Below are positions 5,397 through 7,127 of a DNA stretch of 7,127 nt, in pieces; position 1 is the first letter of the stretch, and every line of letters begins with the position of its first letter. Made by a program: the position numbers and the translations under genes. The notes under the pieces are model-generated. The model worked only from the letters and a program-made list of their open reading frames with translations. It had not been told where the DNA came from and did not search any database. This stretch comes from Rickettsiales bacterium. GTDB taxonomy: Bacteria > Pseudomonadota > Alphaproteobacteria > Rickettsiales > UBA1997. Where the stretch lies: positions 1 to 7,127 of the forward strand of contig CANGQE010000069.1 of assembly GCA_947455845.1 (NCBI GenBank), read 5' to 3'.

Positions 5397-7127
5397 ATGA
5401 GAAAATTTCTGAGTAAGGCGCAATTTCTTAGTAAGGCACAAAGACTGTGGCGACCAGCAATATTACCCTATGGAATCCAATCTGTTGAAGCCTTAAATAG
5501 AAGTTCTGATTTAGCGAGTGTTAAAGAGTTTATTGATGTTCATGAAAGATGTGTGGAGCAGATTGATGATGTAAAAACTAAGTTAACGCGAGATCTCAAG
5601 ACTATCGACATTGCCAGAAGTGTTTTTGCAGAACAAAAATCGGCAGAGTTTTTTGAAAATAGTATGTTATTTCCGGCACATGATGTTGGTGAAGAGGTCG
5701 GGTCAATAAATGTAATATTGTCAGATCTGGATGACTCTTACGACCTAAGAGAAAAATATGAAAAAGCAAAAATTGCTGCTAAGGGAAAAGATAGCATGCT
5801 TTGTATAGGGGGTCCGGCAGCGCAGAATCAAGTGGTGTTAGCAGGTATGATTGAAAAAATTAGAGAAAGGTTGAGCGACATTACCTACATTACCAGAGAT
5901 CATAAAGAGTCGAATGAGATTTTTTCAGCAAAACAATCTCACGCCAGACATAGTAACGCTTTAAATGCTGATAGCCATCTAACCGGTCATTCTTTGATGG
6001 GAGTGATTATTTTAAGAAATTTAATAGGAATTACATCTGAAGAAGCGCTAGACCCTGATTACAGAAAAATTGATGTTCCTTTTACAATCGATCCCAAAAA
6101 ATTACGTATTTATTTCGGTAATGAGTTGAACTATTGGAAGCAAGAATATCGTAAGCTTAAAAATGAAATAACTGAACATGAGATTAACCGCATAGAAGGA
6201 ATGGTTTCACAAGAGATTTTGATATCCATTGAAGAACAAACTGGTGTTAAGCTTACCAGTAATGTCAAAGAAGCCCTACAGAATCCTACAGCTATACATG
6301 TGGCGCTTAGTAAAAAAAACATCAAAGAAATTGAATATGAAAATCACCAATTAAAAGAAACCGGAATCGAAGTTGAAAGAATGGAGGTGGGAGAAAAAAT
6401 CTCATTATTTCCCGGAGAAGGAGTTTTAGCGGCTTGGAAGTATAAGGGTGATACTAATTTATTATTTGATACTTACGAAATTAATAAAGAAATTGCTCAA
6501 AAAAATGATGTAAAATGGATTGATGGGAAAGAGATCAGAAAGATTCTATTAATGAAAAATCAGGAAGGAAATCCTGAGGTGGCCGGAGTTTTAAGCGCGG
6601 AGGGAGAGTTTTTTTATGCTAATAAAGTTCATCTCACCGGTGGATATAAAATGAATCTTACTTTCGACAAAAACTCAAATAACCGATTTTCCGAATCGGG
6701 AATATTTCGGAAAATAGTAAATAAGGTGGAAGATTTTTTTGATGTGGAAAACCCTTTGCCAACCGATACTACGGTGGCAACAGGTCTTTCAGTGAATGCA
6801 ATTTTTAAACTTAATCCTCAGGTGGAAGAATTATTAAAGAGGCAAGTTGCAGTTACTAATAGCCATTGGACCATGATTGCAAAAAATGAAGAATATGCCG
6901 TGGTGCGTATGACGGGTGGTGGCAATGCCGGATCGGAACAATATAATCCGGCTTATTTTCTAAATTTAATGGCAAATACTAGATATATTTTTGGAGATAG
7001 CTTGGTTGGTATCGTTTCGACCTATGGCTGTCCGCGTTCTATAAATTACAGAAACTCATCCGAATTTGCTGAAGTCGCTGAGGGTTTGGTGGTAAGTTAT
7101 GGTAAGGGTGGAACAGGGATCACTAAA
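5397..7127 (+). CDS. DAO-like FAD oxidoreductase-related protein, 3' end missing
   Basis: The ATG at 5397 is the first start after an in-frame TAG at 5367. The frame stays open for 577 codons to the right edge. Residues 1-30 contain no acidic residue but six basic ones, and include a repeated FLSKAQ. Residues ~40-130 are a helical, charged extension. Then comes a DAO/D-amino-acid-dehydrogenase-like order: a strand and loop SMLCIGGPAAQ (133-143) at the place of GxGxxG, a second strand ending ITYITRD (162-168), SHARHSNALN (181-190) like the usual substrate/FAD loop, a charged helical insert (~240-300), NKVHLTGGYKMNL (409-421) like the late VVLATG strand, and GLVVSYGKGGTGITK (563-577) like the final FAD-contacting loop. 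The glycine loop is degenerate (GGPAAQ), so FAD binding may be weakened. No signal peptide or Shine-Dalgarno is visible. Substrate unknown. The family assignment rests on motif order only; it could be a diverged non-enzymatic relative. Confidence 0.55.
   Translation, partial: MRKFLSKAQFLSKAQRLWRPAILPYGIQSVEALNRSSDLASVKEFIDVHERCVEQIDDVKTKLTRDLKTIDIARSVFAEQKSAEFFENSMLFPAHDVGEEVGSINVILSDLDDSYDLREKYEKAKIAAKGKDSMLCIGGPAAQNQVVLAGMIEKIRERLSDITYITRDHKESNEIFSAKQSHARHSNALNADSHLTGHSLMGVIILRNLIGITSEEALDPDYRKIDVPFTIDPKKLRIYFGNELNYWKQEYRKLKNEITEHEINRIEGMVSQEILISIEEQTGVKLTSNVKEALQNPTAIHVALSKKNIKEIEYENHQLKETGIEVERMEVGEKISLFPGEGVLAAWKYKGDTNLLFDTYEINKEIAQKNDVKWIDGKEIRKILLMKNQEGNPEVAGVLSAEGEFFYANKVHLTGGYKMNLTFDKNSNNRFSESGIFRKIVNKVEDFFDVENPLPTDTTVATGLSVNAIFKLNPQVEELLKRQVAVTNSHWTMIAKNEEYAVVRMTGGGNAGSEQYNPAYFLNLMANTRYIFGDSLVGIVSTYGCPRSINYRNSSEFAEVAEGLVVSYGKGGTGITK
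5406..5441 (+). repeat. 18-bp tandem duplication encoding FLSKAQ twice
   Basis: TTTCTGAGTAAGGCGCAA (5406-5423) is followed directly by TTTCTTAGTAAGGCACAA (5424-5441), with two differences, both at codon third positions. The copies encode residues 4-9 and 10-15 of the downstream protein as identical FLSKAQ units. Silent-only differences suggest an older duplication kept by selection on the protein. Confidence 0.85.

Noticed and set aside
1..7127. CRISPR array, tRNA, rRNA, transposase or integrase
   Set aside because: No regularly spaced repeats, cloverleaf sequence, rRNA stretch or recombinase frame was found on reading both strands.

Overview
The window looks like a piece of an AT-rich genome from a host-associated alphaproteobacterium, most likely an obligate intracellular lineage (Rickettsiales or Holosporales-like). 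The grounds are two ankyrin-repeat proteins in tandem, an exported IalB-family protein, a GAPDH of alphaproteobacterial character, a HisKA kinase of alphaproteobacterial style (HELKTPLNAI), and several short palindromic elements between genes. This placement is inference; there is no rRNA or other taxonomic marker here.

Layout from left to right: (1) 1-1461 (+), the 3' part of a large ankyrin-repeat protein that continues off the left edge. A perfect 38-bp palindrome follows it (1474-1511). (2) 1556-2146 (+), a small second ankyrin protein. (3) 2147-2281, a non-coding convergent spacer holding a GC-rich inverted repeat with 29-bp arms. (4) 3827-2282 (-), a probable two-gene operon: an exported IalB-like protein followed 28 bp later by GAPDH, whose cofactor-site residues suggest NADP use. 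(5) 3828-4133 (+), a three-helix membrane protein resembling NuoK/MnhC. Its ATG abuts the ialB-like start codon, so both starts share the hexamer CATATG. (6) 4309-4130 (-), a 59-residue helical protein that overlaps the membrane protein's stop by 4 bp. (7) 5246-4473 (-), a soluble histidine kinase with no sensor domain, with a short palindrome just past its stop. (8) 5397-7127 (+), a long protein open through the right edge. Its layout recalls DAO-type FAD oxidoreductases, but it has a degenerate dinucleotide-binding loop and an unusual N-terminal extension.

Functionally this is a mosaic rather than one pathway. The ankyrin proteins are candidates for host interaction. The IalB-like protein acts in the periplasm or outer envelope and may be expressed together with a (gluconeogenic?) GAPDH. 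The kinase is an orphan here, with no response regulator in view. No tRNA, rRNA, CRISPR array, transposase or integrase was recognised. The most unusual items are the FAD-protein-like gene, the GAPDH cofactor-site changes, and the gapless divergent start at CATATG.
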